Below, in pieces: positions 47,190 through 55,683 of a DNA stretch of 64,000 nt. Position 1 is the stretch's first letter, and each line of letters opens with the position of its first letter. The notes below the pieces were generated by a model. The model searched no databases. It worked only from the letters and a program-made list of their open reading frames with translations, and was not told the DNA's origin. The stretch is taken from positions 1 through 64,000 of the forward strand of contig NZ_JARIEA010000045.1 of NCBI RefSeq assembly GCF_029267015.1, read 5' to 3'. The position numbers and the translations under genes were made by a program. This stretch comes from Sporosarcina ureae (GTDB taxonomy: Bacteria > Bacillota > Bacilli > Bacillales_A > Planococcaceae).

Positions 47190-48119
47190 TTATTCCACTC
47201 CCGGTAGGATCGTCAATGTCTTATTATGTGCATCCAAACGCCCTTTCACGCCAAATGGAATGGCAATATTCGGCTCACAATGACCGATACGGAATCCTTT
47301 CACGACAGGTTGATTCAGATTGCCGAAATAATGGTCGAACACTTCATTCATTGCGAGTGAAGCATCTGGCTTCGTTGGTGCCGATTTCGCGAAATCACCA
47401 ATCACGATGCCTGCCGCCTCGCGAAGCTTGCCCGCGAGACGTAATTGGTTGAGCAAACGATCTACTTTATAAGGCTCTTCCCCTACATCCTCAAGTACGA
47501 GCAAACGATTGTTCGTCTTGATCTCAAATTCACTGCCTAAACTATTGACTAGTTGCGTTAAATTACCGCCGATCACTTCACCTTCTACTACCCCGCCAAC
47601 AAGCGTTTCTAGTGGTGAGATTGCTTCCGAGTAATGAACTTCTACAGGAGAAAACAATTGCCCGAACATTTTACCGGACATCTCATGGAACTCATCCTGT
47701 GCAACACAGGATGCAAGCATCGGTCCATGGAATGTCACGAGGCCTGCACCTTGACGAATCACGGTATGTAGATAGGTAATATCACTGAACCCCCAAAACA
47801 CTTTTGGGTTATCGTGAATCAAATCGAGATCCAGTTGCTCGGCATAGCGCGCAGAACCGTATCCTCCACCCGCGCAGAAAATACCCTTCACTTCAGGATC
47901 TTTGAACATGTCATGCAAATCAGCAAGTCTCTCTTCATCAGTCCCCGCCAAATAACCATTTTTCTTATACACGGACTGTCCTACTTTATAGCGAAGACCT
48001 AATTGCTCCAAAAATTGAAATGAACGCTCTACTACCTCACGTTCTACAGGACTGGCAGGCGCCACAATCCCAATCACATCACCTTGTACTAAATGTGCTG
48101 GACGAATCATTCTACTCAT
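47190..48119 (-). CDS. ykfA: LD-carboxypeptidase, peptidase S66 family (YkfA-like)
   Basis: About 309 residues. Serine carboxypeptidases of this family remove the terminal D-Ala from murein tetrapeptides in the cytoplasm. The N-terminal block GDVIGIVAPASP, the nucleophile region GIFCAGGGYGSAR (the usual catalytic Ser site lies nearby in family alignments), KVFWGFSDIT and a late Glu/His (LVLEDVGEEPYKVDR, GFRIGHCEPN) fit. AAAGGG overlaps a GTG; the following ATG is used as start. Confidence 0.88.
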   Translation of the reverse strand: MSRMIRPAHLVQGDVIGIVAPASPVEREVVERSFQFLEQLGLRYKVGQSVYKKNGYLAGTDEERLADLHDMFKDPEVKGIFCAGGGYGSARYAEQLDLDLIHDNPKVFWGFSDITYLHTVIRQGAGLVTFHGPMLASCVAQDEFHEMSGKMFGQLFSPVEVHYSEAISPLETLVGGVVEGEVIGGNLTQLVNSLGSEFEIKTNNRLLVLEDVGEEPYKVDRLLNQLRLAGKLREAAGIVIGDFAKSAPTKPDASLAMNEVFDHYFGNLNQPVVKGFRIGHCEPNIAIPFGVKGRLDAHNKTLTILPGVE

Positions 48120-48213
48120 CACCCTTTCTACGTCCTACTTTATCATATTCATGAAACTCCATCGTCATCACGAGCTTTCTACTACATATGAAATGGATTG
48201 TGGGTAATCGTCA

Positions 48214-48322
48214 AGTTATCCCCCCTTATGAACAGTTAATCCCCTGTTATTGTGCATACTTTATATAAACTTACTTAAATAACAGAAAAAGTTATTCACA
48301 ATTCTTCTTTTGTGGATAGTTT
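48214..48322. other. Cluster of DnaA-box-like sequences
   Basis: The gap between trpA and ykfA holds AGTTATCCCC, AGTTAATCCCC, TTATTCACA and TGTGGATAG (reverse CTATCCACA). The last two differ by one base from the DnaA box TTATCCACA and face each other 11-12 bases apart. No ORF is present. Confidence 0.35.
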
Positions 48323-48332
48323 TATGGAGAAT

Positions 48333-48368
48333 AAAAAAAACGAACAACTGATATATGTCAGTTGTCCG
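48333..48368 (-). terminator. Terminator of the trp operon
   Basis: Minus strand GGACAACTGA, 6-base loop, TCAGTTGTTCG and eight T residues after trpA. Confidence 0.92.
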
Positions 48369-48376
48369 GTAAACGG

Positions 48377-49168
48377 TTAGCTATTTGTTAATTGATTTTT
48401 AGATGCGTTGATTAACGTACGAACCGTTTCGTGATCTCCTTTATGAAGGGCCGTGACGATCGCACTTCCTACAATTACCCCGTCAGCCAAGGATCCAAGT
48501 GACCTCACTTGCTCAGGAGTTGATATCCCAAATCCAGCCAGTACTGGAACAGAACTAGCCGCTTTAAGTCGCTCCAAGTGACCTTCAAGTCCTTCTGTAA
48601 ATGATGAACGGACACCCGTGATACCATTTACTGTCACGGCATAAATGAAACCTTCTGCTGCTTTCGCGATGGCTTCGATTCGCTCAGTGGGACTTGTGAG
48701 CGAAACCAGTTGGATCAGCGCCACATCGCTATTCTTTAATGCATCTTTCAACATTCCGCTTTCTTCAAGCGGAAGATCCGGAATGATCAAACCATAGACT
48801 CCACTCGCTTCGCAATCTGCTGCAATGGCTGTCAGACCGTAGCTAAGCACAGGATTCAAATACGTCATGATGACTAGCGGAACCGTTACTTCTTCCTTGA
48901 ACGACGCCAGTTCTTTCATTACTTTACGAAGTGTAATCCCTTCAGCAAGAGCACGTTCACCCGCTTGTTGAATCACTTCACCATCCGCCACTGGATCGGA
49001 AAATGGAATGCCTACTTCAATTGCTGTCGCACCTGCTTCTTGCAGGAAGAGGATGGTCTTTTTCAACGTCTGCAATCCGCCGTCCCCTGCCATAATATAC
49101 GGAACAAATGCTTTATTACCTTTCTCATTACATTGTAAAATCGCTTGCATTACTTGTTGTTTTGTCAT
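48377..49168 (-). CDS. trpA: Tryptophan synthase alpha chain
   Basis: TrpA splits indoleglycerol phosphate to indole and passes it to TrpB. The TIM-barrel motifs [15 protein letters not shown] (with catalytic Glu/Asp), [14 protein letters not shown] and [13 protein letters not shown] are present in 263 residues. The start overlaps the trpB stop by four bases. Last gene of the operon. Confidence 0.97.
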   Translation of the reverse strand: MTKQQVMQAILQCNEKGNKAFVPYIMAGDGGLQTLKKTILFLQEAGATAIEVGIPFSDPVADGEVIQQAGERALAEGITLRKVMKELASFKEEVTVPLVIMTYLNPVLSYGLTAIAADCEASGVYGLIIPDLPLEESGMLKDALKNSDVALIQLVSLTSPTERIEAIAKAAEGFIYAVTVNGITGVRSSFTEGLEGHLERLKAASSVPVLAGFGISTPEQVRSLGSLADGVIVGSAIVTALHKGDHETVRTLINASKNQLTNS

Positions 49169-50355
49169 TTCGTTTGCCCTCCTAGCGCATCACGGACTGT
49201 TTGCATATCTTTGTCACCGCGGCCCGACAGACAGATGACGAGTGTCTCTTCTGATTTCATTTCTTTCGCTAGTTGAACTGCATAATAGACAGCATGCGCA
49301 CTTTCTAAAGCAGGAATAATTCCCTCTACGCGAGATAGTAGTTGCACTCCTTCTAGTGCTTGCTGGTCCGTGACAGAGTCATATTTCACACGCTTTATAT
49401 CAGAAAGATGGCAATGTTCCGGTCCTACTGCAGGGTAATCAAGACCTGCTGAAATCGAATGTGCTTCTTGGATGAAGCCATCGTCATCTTGTAGTACGTA
49501 CATATACGCGCCGTGCAAAACCCCTTCTTGTTTACCTGCAATGGCTGCCGCGTGTTTGCCTGTTGAAATACCGCTACCTGCTGCTTCTACACCGTACAAC
49601 TTCACGTCTTGATCATCGATGAAAGGATGGAACATACCAATCGCATTACTACCGCCACCAATACAAGCTACAACTGCATCAGGCAAACGACCTTCATGTT
49701 CCACGATTTGCTTACGTGTTTCATCTCCAATGACACGCTGGAAATCACGAACAATTTGTGGGAATGGATGTGGGCCTAGCGCCGATCCAAGAATATAGTG
49801 TGTGTCTTCTACATTTGAAACCCAGTAGCGCAATGCTTCATTCACTGCGTCCTTCAACGTTCCTGAACCTTTATCAACAGAAACTACCTTCGTACCGAGA
49901 AGTTCCATACGGAAAACGTTTAATTCTTGACGACGGATATCTTCTTTTCCCATGAATACCACGCATTCTAGGCCAAGTAATGCACAAGCAGTAGCTGTTG
50001 CTACACCATGTTGGCCGGCGCCTGTCTCTGCCACGATTTTCTTTTTGCCCATACGAATCGCAAGCAATGCCTGGCCAAGAGAGTTGTTGATTTTATGAGC
50101 GCCTGTATGGTTCAAATCTTCACGTTTTAAATAGATTTTTGCGCCACCTGCATGCTTCGTCAAACGCTCTGCAAAAAACAAAGGGGTTTCACGACCAACA
50201 AATTCTTTTAAATAGTAATCCAGTTCCTTTGAAAACGCAGGATCTTGCTGCGCTTCTTCGTAAGCCAATTCTAATTCCTGTAGTGCAGTCATCAATGTCT
50301 CCGGAACGAATTGTCCCCCAAATTTCCCGTAGCGTCCTTTAGTTTCTGTTGTCAT
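49165..50355 (-). CDS. trpB: Tryptophan synthase beta chain
   Basis: A 396-residue PLP enzyme that condenses indole with serine. The Schiff-base lysine is in [18 protein letters not shown] near residue 88; [13 protein letters not shown] and the phosphate loop [12 protein letters not shown] are intact. It begins within the last 17 bases of trpF. Confidence 0.97.
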   Translation of the reverse strand: MTTETKGRYGKFGGQFVPETLMTALQELELAYEEAQQDPAFSKELDYYLKEFVGRETPLFFAERLTKHAGGAKIYLKREDLNHTGAHKINNSLGQALLAIRMGKKKIVAETGAGQHGVATATACALLGLECVVFMGKEDIRRQELNVFRMELLGTKVVSVDKGSGTLKDAVNEALRYWVSNVEDTHYILGSALGPHPFPQIVRDFQRVIGDETRKQIVEHEGRLPDAVVACIGGGSNAIGMFHPFIDDQDVKLYGVEAAGSGISTGKHAAAIAGKQEGVLHGAYMYVLQDDDGFIQEAHSISAGLDYPAVGPEHCHLSDIKRVKYDSVTDQQALEGVQLLSRVEGIIPALESAHAVYYAVQLAKEMKSEETLVICLSGRGDKDMQTVRDALGGQTK

Positions 50356-50971
50356 GACAATCTCTCCTACCCTTCGCTGTATGAATAAACGTCTGAATGC
50401 GTCCCGTGTCTTTTTGCTTCTCTATTTCCACTCCACTAGAGACATCTACCATGTATGGATTCACTTGTCCTAGCGCTTCTTGGACATTTCCTGCATGCAA
50501 TCCACCGGCTAAAATAATCTGCTCTTTTGACACGCCTGCATTTTCAAGTAATGACCAGTCGAACGTCTTACCGCTACCACCATTGTATTCGACACCTGGT
50601 GTATCAAATAAATAATAATCCACGTCATAGGTAGTAGCGAGCTTCACGTCGTCTTCAGTTTCTATAGCAAGTGCTTTAATGGAAGGTAATCCTACTTGTT
50701 GAATAAAAGCTGGCGTCTCTTCTCCGTGGTACTGAATATAATCAAGCGGCACTTCTTTAAAAGTCTTTTGCAGTTGCTCTATCGTTTCATCAACGAAGAC
50801 ACCAATTTTCAACACGGTCGGCGGGATAAGCATTGCCAATTCACGCGCCTGCTCTATCGTCACTTCCCTGCGACTAGGTGCGAAGACAAAACCTATTGCA
50901 TCCGCACCTGCATCTACAGCCGCTTTCACATGTTCAGGTTTCATCAATCCGCAAATCTTTACTTTTGTCAT
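50339..50971 (-). CDS. trpF: Phosphoribosylanthranilate isomerase
   Basis: 210-residue TIM barrel. [26 protein letters not shown] at the N-terminus carries the catalytic Cys7-equivalent and the late [15 protein letters not shown] motif binds phosphate. Four-base overlap with trpC upstream. Confidence 0.96.
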   Translation of the reverse strand: MTKVKICGLMKPEHVKAAVDAGADAIGFVFAPSRREVTIEQARELAMLIPPTVLKIGVFVDETIEQLQKTFKEVPLDYIQYHGEETPAFIQQVGLPSIKALAIETEDDVKLATTYDVDYYLFDTPGVEYNGGSGKTFDWSLLENAGVSKEQIILAGGLHAGNVQEALGQVNPYMVDVSSGVEIEKQKDTGRIQTFIHTAKGRRDCHDNRN

Positions 50972-51759
50972 GGTCGAATCACGTGTTTTTCTACTTGTAA
51001 TGCTTGTAAGGCTTCCTTCACTGAATCACTGCGCATCAACGATTCTCCGACAAGCACTGCACTTGCTCCCGCTTTCGATGCACGTTCTGCATCCTCACGT
51101 CCCCAGATTCCACTTTCGCTGACAAACACACGCTCTTCATCAAACGGGAAGTGTGACGCGATCAGTTCCGTATGTGCTAAATCTACTTCGAATGTATGCA
51201 GATCACGATTATTGACACCGATGATTCTTGCATCAATCGCCAATGCTCGCTGTAGTTCTTCGATATTATGGACCTCGACAAGTACATCCAGACCTTCTTC
51301 ATTGGCATACGTATACAGACTTCCGAGCGTTTCATCATCAAGCGCAGCCACAATCAATAAAATAACGGAGGCACCTGCACTTTTTGCTTGGTCGATCTGA
51401 ATTTTATGGATGATAAAGTCTTTGCATAATAATGCGATCGGTACCGCGTCCGCTACTGCAGATAAATCTTCAAATGACCCTTTGAAAAATTCCTGATCCG
51501 TCAGTACGGATATGCACGCAGCGCCTGCTTCATAATAGGCTATTGCTTGCTTTACTGGATTTGCACCTTCTGCGATGATTCCTTTGGAAGGTGAGGCACG
51601 CTTCATTTCAGAAATGACTTGGACGTGTTTAGCTTTTCTTAATGTCTGATAAAGTGATGGACGTATGATCTCTCGCTCCGGAAATATCGTGTTACTTTTT
51701 AACAGACGTTCTACCTCTATCTTCTTCTGTGCAATAATTTTATCTAAAATCGTCGTCAT
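50968..51759 (-). CDS. trpC: Indole-3-glycerol phosphate synthase
   Basis: 263 residues, TIM barrel. VISEMKRASPSKG (catalytic Glu/Lys), VLTDQEFFKGSFEDL, LLCKDFIIHKIQI and VFVSESGIWGREDAE are all conserved. Coupled by four-base overlaps with both trpD and trpF. Confidence 0.97.
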   Translation of the reverse strand: MTTILDKIIAQKKIEVERLLKSNTIFPEREIIRPSLYQTLRKAKHVQVISEMKRASPSKGIIAEGANPVKQAIAYYEAGAACISVLTDQEFFKGSFEDLSAVADAVPIALLCKDFIIHKIQIDQAKSAGASVILLIVAALDDETLGSLYTYANEEGLDVLVEVHNIEELQRALAIDARIIGVNNRDLHTFEVDLAHTELIASHFPFDEERVFVSESGIWGREDAERASKAGASAVLVGESLMRSDSVKEALQALQVEKHVIRP

Positions 51760-52787
51760 TGGATAACCGCCTTTTGCCGGATCAATTCGCTGAATGCGAC
51801 AACGGCCTCTAATTTTTCTAACGCTTTGCCCGAAAGTATACTTTCTGTGGCAACTTTTACACCTTCTTGAATAGTAGACACTTTGCCATTTGCAAACAAA
51901 CCGATTCCTGCATTCAATACGACTGTATCGAACTTCGGTCCACGTTCACCACTTAAGATCGATCGCGTTGTTGCAGCATTTTCTACTGCATTTCCACCTT
52001 TAATCGCTGACAATGGTGCATATTCAAGTCCCACGTCATCTGCAGTCAACGAAAACGGAATTAAATCGCCATGATCGAGTAAGACAAATTCATTCTGACC
52101 TGCTAAAGACGCTTCATCCATCCCACCTGCTCCACTTACGACAATTGCTCGCTCCCGTCCTAGCATTCTCAGTACGGAAGCATACTCCATAATGAAATCA
52201 GGACGGTTAATACCCGTGAATTGTGTCTCCAGTGATACAGGATTCGTTAAGGGTCCTACTAAATTGAAGATCGTTGTCTTACCGATTTTATTTCGTATAG
52301 CACCAATTCGTTTCATTTTCGGATGAATAGCTGGCGCGAATAAAAATGCGATTCCTTGTTGTTCTAATAAATTCTGCATATCTGTTATCTGGAAGTCTGG
52401 ATGAATGCCAAGTGCATCCAAGACGTCTTGGCTCCCTGACGCGCTCGATATTTTACGGTTACCATGTTTCGCAACCTGTACACCCGCACCTGCCAAAACA
52501 AAGGCAGCTGTCGTACTAATATTAAATGTATTGACGCCATCTCCGCCCGTTCCACAGTTATCCAAATAACGTGCATCTGTTGGTGTTAGTTCGTTTGCAT
52601 AGGATTTCATCACAGCGGCTAGTGCGGCTACTTCATGTGAGGTTTCGCCTTTCTTTGATAACGCGATCAAGAATTGTGCAATTTGTTCTTCATCTGTCTC
52701 ATCGCGAAACATTAGCTCGGCTGCTTCTCTCATTTCTTCATACATTAAGTGACGTTGCTTCTCTACTATGGTTAAAAATTTCTCCAT
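51756..52787 (-). CDS. trpD: Anthranilate phosphoribosyltransferase
   Basis: A 343-residue class IV phosphoribosyltransferase. The PRPP-binding motif DNCGTGGDGVNTFNIST and KHGNRKISSASGSQDVLDAL are intact. AAGGGGAGAG precedes the ATG; a 65-base gap separates it from trpE. Confidence 0.97.
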   Translation of the reverse strand: MEKFLTIVEKQRHLMYEEMREAAELMFRDETDEEQIAQFLIALSKKGETSHEVAALAAVMKSYANELTPTDARYLDNCGTGGDGVNTFNISTTAAFVLAGAGVQVAKHGNRKISSASGSQDVLDALGIHPDFQITDMQNLLEQQGIAFLFAPAIHPKMKRIGAIRNKIGKTTIFNLVGPLTNPVSLETQFTGINRPDFIMEYASVLRMLGRERAIVVSGAGGMDEASLAGQNEFVLLDHGDLIPFSLTADDVGLEYAPLSAIKGGNAVENAATTRSILSGERGPKFDTVVLNAGIGLFANGKVSTIQEGVKVATESILSGKALEKLEAVVAFSELIRQKAVIQ

Positions 52788-52852
52788 ACTCGTCTCTCCC
52801 CTTCTCGTCTCAGCGTTGTCGCTATCCTTCGGTAAGGCTTGAGCCTTAGTAA

Positions 52853-54235
52853 TTACTTTGCCGTTTCCGTTGCTTCAAGCAAGGAACGGGCTTTATTGGA
52901 TGTTTCTTTATACTCTAGTGATGGAACAGAAGCTTCCACTATTCCAGCGCCTGCTTGAACATAAGCTTTACCGTCTTTGACAAGCATCGTGCGAATTGTG
53001 AGTGCGAAGTCGATATTACCATTCAAACCGATATAACCAATCGCCCCACCGTAAATTCCGCGATGCTGGTCTTCTAATTCATCAATCATATCCATAGCAG
53101 CCGTTTTTGGAGAGCCTGTTACAGTACCAGCAGGCATCGTGGCTTTTAATGCATCCAGTGCATGTAAGCCTGGAGCAAGGTCACCTATTACTTCAGAAAC
53201 TAAGTGCATGACGTGTTCATAGCGAACTGTCTCCAAATAATTCGCCACTTCAATTGTTTCTGGACGACAGATTTGCTGTAGTTCTTTCTTGCTCACTTCA
53301 ACTAACATATCGTGTTCGGATAGCTCTTTCGGATCATTGCGCAACTCCACTTCAAGTGCTTGATCTTCCGTTTGATCTCGACCTCTTCTGCGAGTTCCTG
53401 CAATAGGATTCGTTAATACTTGCTCTCCCGTAACACGCACTAGACTTTCAGGGGATGTTCCGATGACGGTATGATCTTCAAACTCCATGTAATACATATA
53501 CGGAGATGGATTACGTCGGCGTAGTTTACGATACAATGCGAATGGATCACCCGTAATATCCGCTTCCAAACGTCGTGACAAAACTACTTGTTCCGCCTGC
53601 CCTTCTTTAATTGCATCAATCACAGTCTGGACACGTCGTTCAAACTCTTCTTTTGATATGGCACAACGATAATCGGAAAGTGAAACACTATCTTCTTTAT
53701 CGACTGATCCATTAACGATCATATCTTCAATAGCGTCCAGGTCAGGGGATTCATACACGGGATTTATTTCTGTATGCAGTAATGTAACCTCATGTAATTC
53801 ATGATCATAGATGACAACTGTATCGTAAATATTGAAATAGACATCCGGAATCTGGAGATCATCTACTCCACGCTGTTCACCATTTCTTGCGGCTCCGTAT
53901 CCTACATAACCGACCGCACCACCCGTGAACGGGAATCCTGCATCTTCGGTAATACGCGGCATCAGTCGCTTCAGTAATGTATATAAATCTCCTTCATGCG
54001 TATACGTTTTATTCGTCGAGTAGACGATTTCTTCTACTACACCATCCCGACCCCGATAGGCTTTTTGAGGATTCAGTCCAATGAATGAATAACGCCCTGA
54101 TCCACCTGCTTGCGAAGAACTTTCCAGCAAGAACTTATGATTCCCTTTTAATCTTCTAAAAATCAATATCGGTGTTAAAGAATCTCCTTCAATCTTTCGT
54201 GTCGTTACTCGCAAGTTCTTCTGTTCTGTCATCAT
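52853..54235 (-). CDS. trpE: Anthranilate synthase component I
   Basis: About 460 residues of the chorismate-binding family. GGAVGYVGYGAARNGEQ, SPSPYMYYMEF-type RNPSPYMYYMEF, TNPIAGTRRRGRDQTED and GSPKTAAMDMIDELE mark the active site. It needs a glutamine amidotransferase subunit (TrpG/PabA), which is not in this operon. GAGGAG sits seven bases before the second ATG pair, so 54235 is used. First gene behind the Trp T-box. Confidence 0.96.
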   Translation of the reverse strand: MMTEQKNLRVTTRKIEGDSLTPILIFRRLKGNHKFLLESSSQAGGSGRYSFIGLNPQKAYRGRDGVVEEIVYSTNKTYTHEGDLYTLLKRLMPRITEDAGFPFTGGAVGYVGYGAARNGEQRGVDDLQIPDVYFNIYDTVVIYDHELHEVTLLHTEINPVYESPDLDAIEDMIVNGSVDKEDSVSLSDYRCAISKEEFERRVQTVIDAIKEGQAEQVVLSRRLEADITGDPFALYRKLRRRNPSPYMYYMEFEDHTVIGTSPESLVRVTGEQVLTNPIAGTRRRGRDQTEDQALEVELRNDPKELSEHDMLVEVSKKELQQICRPETIEVANYLETVRYEHVMHLVSEVIGDLAPGLHALDALKATMPAGTVTGSPKTAAMDMIDELEDQHRGIYGGAIGYIGLNGNIDFALTIRTMLVKDGKAYVQAGAGIVEASVPSLEYKETSNKARSLLEATETAK

Positions 54236-54290
54236 GTTCATTCTCCTCTTCTCTATGGACTGCTGTGTAATTTGTGTAATTAAATAGAAA

Positions 54291-54625
54291 AAGCCCTCTG
54301 CAAACAGAGCCAGTTAGCCTGTTGCAGAGGACGATTACGTAACCGCGTTGCCACCTCAAATTGAAGCACCGAAGCACTCCCACTTTATGTGTTTTCACAC
54401 TGCTCTTAACGCGAGCAAACGTCTGTTTTTTGTCAAAACAGCTGCCATAAGTCCATTCACGAACGCTGTGTATCAGTTTCCACCAGCCACTGACTCTCTA
54501 GGAAGCACATGCACTCGCTACTCTTCTTATTCATATCTTTTCACTATTCTCTTCTCTACTAACTGATCTCATCTGCCGAGGACGATTCCGCTACCGAAAC
54601 CTTCTGTCCCTTAGTTATTACATTT
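54291..54625 (-). promoter_or_regulatory. T-box leader, tryptophan-specific, upstream of trpE
   Basis: The T-box core GAGGTGGCAACGCGG (54343-54357) is followed by a terminator CCTCTGCAACAGGC / GCTCTGTTTGCAGAGGGC plus T5 (54291-54332). In the stem I region GAATGGACTT offers TGG (54453-54455) as specifier, the Trp codon. So uncharged tRNA-Trp, not TRAP, appears to regulate this operon. Confidence 0.9.
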
Positions 54626-54654
54626 ATCTTAATATGCTGAATCTTTAATGTCAA
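54626..54654 (-). promoter_or_regulatory. Sigma-A promoter for the trp operon
   Basis: TTGACA (54649-54654), 17 bases, TAAGAT (54626-54631) on the minus strand, just upstream of the Trp T-box. Confidence 0.82.
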
Positions 54655-54718
54655 CAATTTCTTATAGGAAAAATGCTATAATTAGCTTATTGTGACAAGT
54701 GTGGGGAGGAGAGTCTTT

Positions 54719-55423
54719 ATGCGAATCAATAAATTTCTTAGCGGTGCAGGTATTGTATCTAGACGCGGGGCAGATCAATGGATTGCTGACGGTCGCGTTA
54801 AAATCAATGGTCAGCTCGCAGAACTCGGAAGTAAAGTTGAAGCAAGTGACCAAGTGGTTGTAGATGGCAAACTGGTTCAACAAGAAGAACAACTAGTGTA
54901 TATTGCACTCAATAAACCAGTAGGTATTACTAGTACGACAGAGCGCCATATTAAAGGAAATGTTGTAGACTTCATTAACCATCCACTGCGAATTTTTCAT
55001 ATCGGTCGATTGGATAAAGATTCAGATGGCTTACTGCTATTAACGAATGACGGTGATATCGTCAATGAAATCCTGCGTGAAGAACATGGACACGACAAAG
55101 AATATATCGTTACAGTCGATAGTCCAATTACCGCTTCTTTTATCTCACAAATGGAAAGCGGTGTGAAGATTCTCGACACCGTAACGAAACCTTGTACGGT
55201 GAAGAAACTAGGACCCAAAACTTTTTCCATTATCTTAACGCAAGGTCTAAATCGTCAAATCCGCAGAATGTGTGCAGCGCTTGGTTATCATATTCATCGC
55301 TTGCAACGGGTACGAATATTAAATATTGAACTGGGTGATCTACCTATTGGTGAATGGCGAGAACTGACTGATACAGAACGCAAGGAATTATTTAAGACCC
55401 TTCAGTATGAACCAAAAAGATAG
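54719..55423 (+). CDS. 23S rRNA/tRNA pseudouridine synthase, RluF-like (RsuA family)
   Basis: An S4 domain (residues 1-48, RINKFLSGAGIVSRRGADQW) precedes the catalytic domain with HIGRLDKDSDGLLLLTNDG, where the Asp is catalytic, and GLNRQIRRMCAALGY near the end. 234 residues, shorter than E. coli RluF but usual for Bacillales. GGGGAGGAG is seven bases before the ATG at 54719. A TATAAT lies about 40 bases upstream. Confidence 0.9.
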   Translation: MRINKFLSGAGIVSRRGADQWIADGRVKINGQLAELGSKVEASDQVVVDGKLVQQEEQLVYIALNKPVGITSTTERHIKGNVVDFINHPLRIFHIGRLDKDSDGLLLLTNDGDIVNEILREEHGHDKEYIVTVDSPITASFISQMESGVKILDTVTKPCTVKKLGPKTFSIILTQGLNRQIRRMCAALGYHIHRLQRVRILNIELGDLPIGEWRELTDTERKELFKTLQYEPKR

Positions 55424-55464
55424 AAAGACTATGGAGGCTTCACGAAGCTTCCGTAGTCTTTTTT
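55424..55464 (+). terminator. Terminator after RluF-like gene
   Basis: AAAGACTATGGAGGCTT, 4-base loop, AAGCTTCCGTAGTCTTTTTT. The following 220 bases up to the PAS-GGDEF-EAL gene show nothing else recognisable. Confidence 0.9.
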
Positions 55465-55683
55465 GCTACGTTAAATATCACACAACTTATGACACTTCCA
55501 ATAACCTATATATATTTCTCTTAATAACTAGTTCAAAACTCTCTCATTCATGTTATAATCGGACAGATAAAGTGTATACTTCCGCCTATTAGGTATTTCT
55601 ATATAACTTCACGACTCTCACACTAACAAGACACAGGACTATTCTATTTCCTATAACTACATTAAATGAAAGGATGTGCCTTT

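Noticed and set aside
54241-54660. TRAP-binding site in the trp leader
   Set aside because: No regular GAG/UAG triplet series; T-box elements explain the leader.
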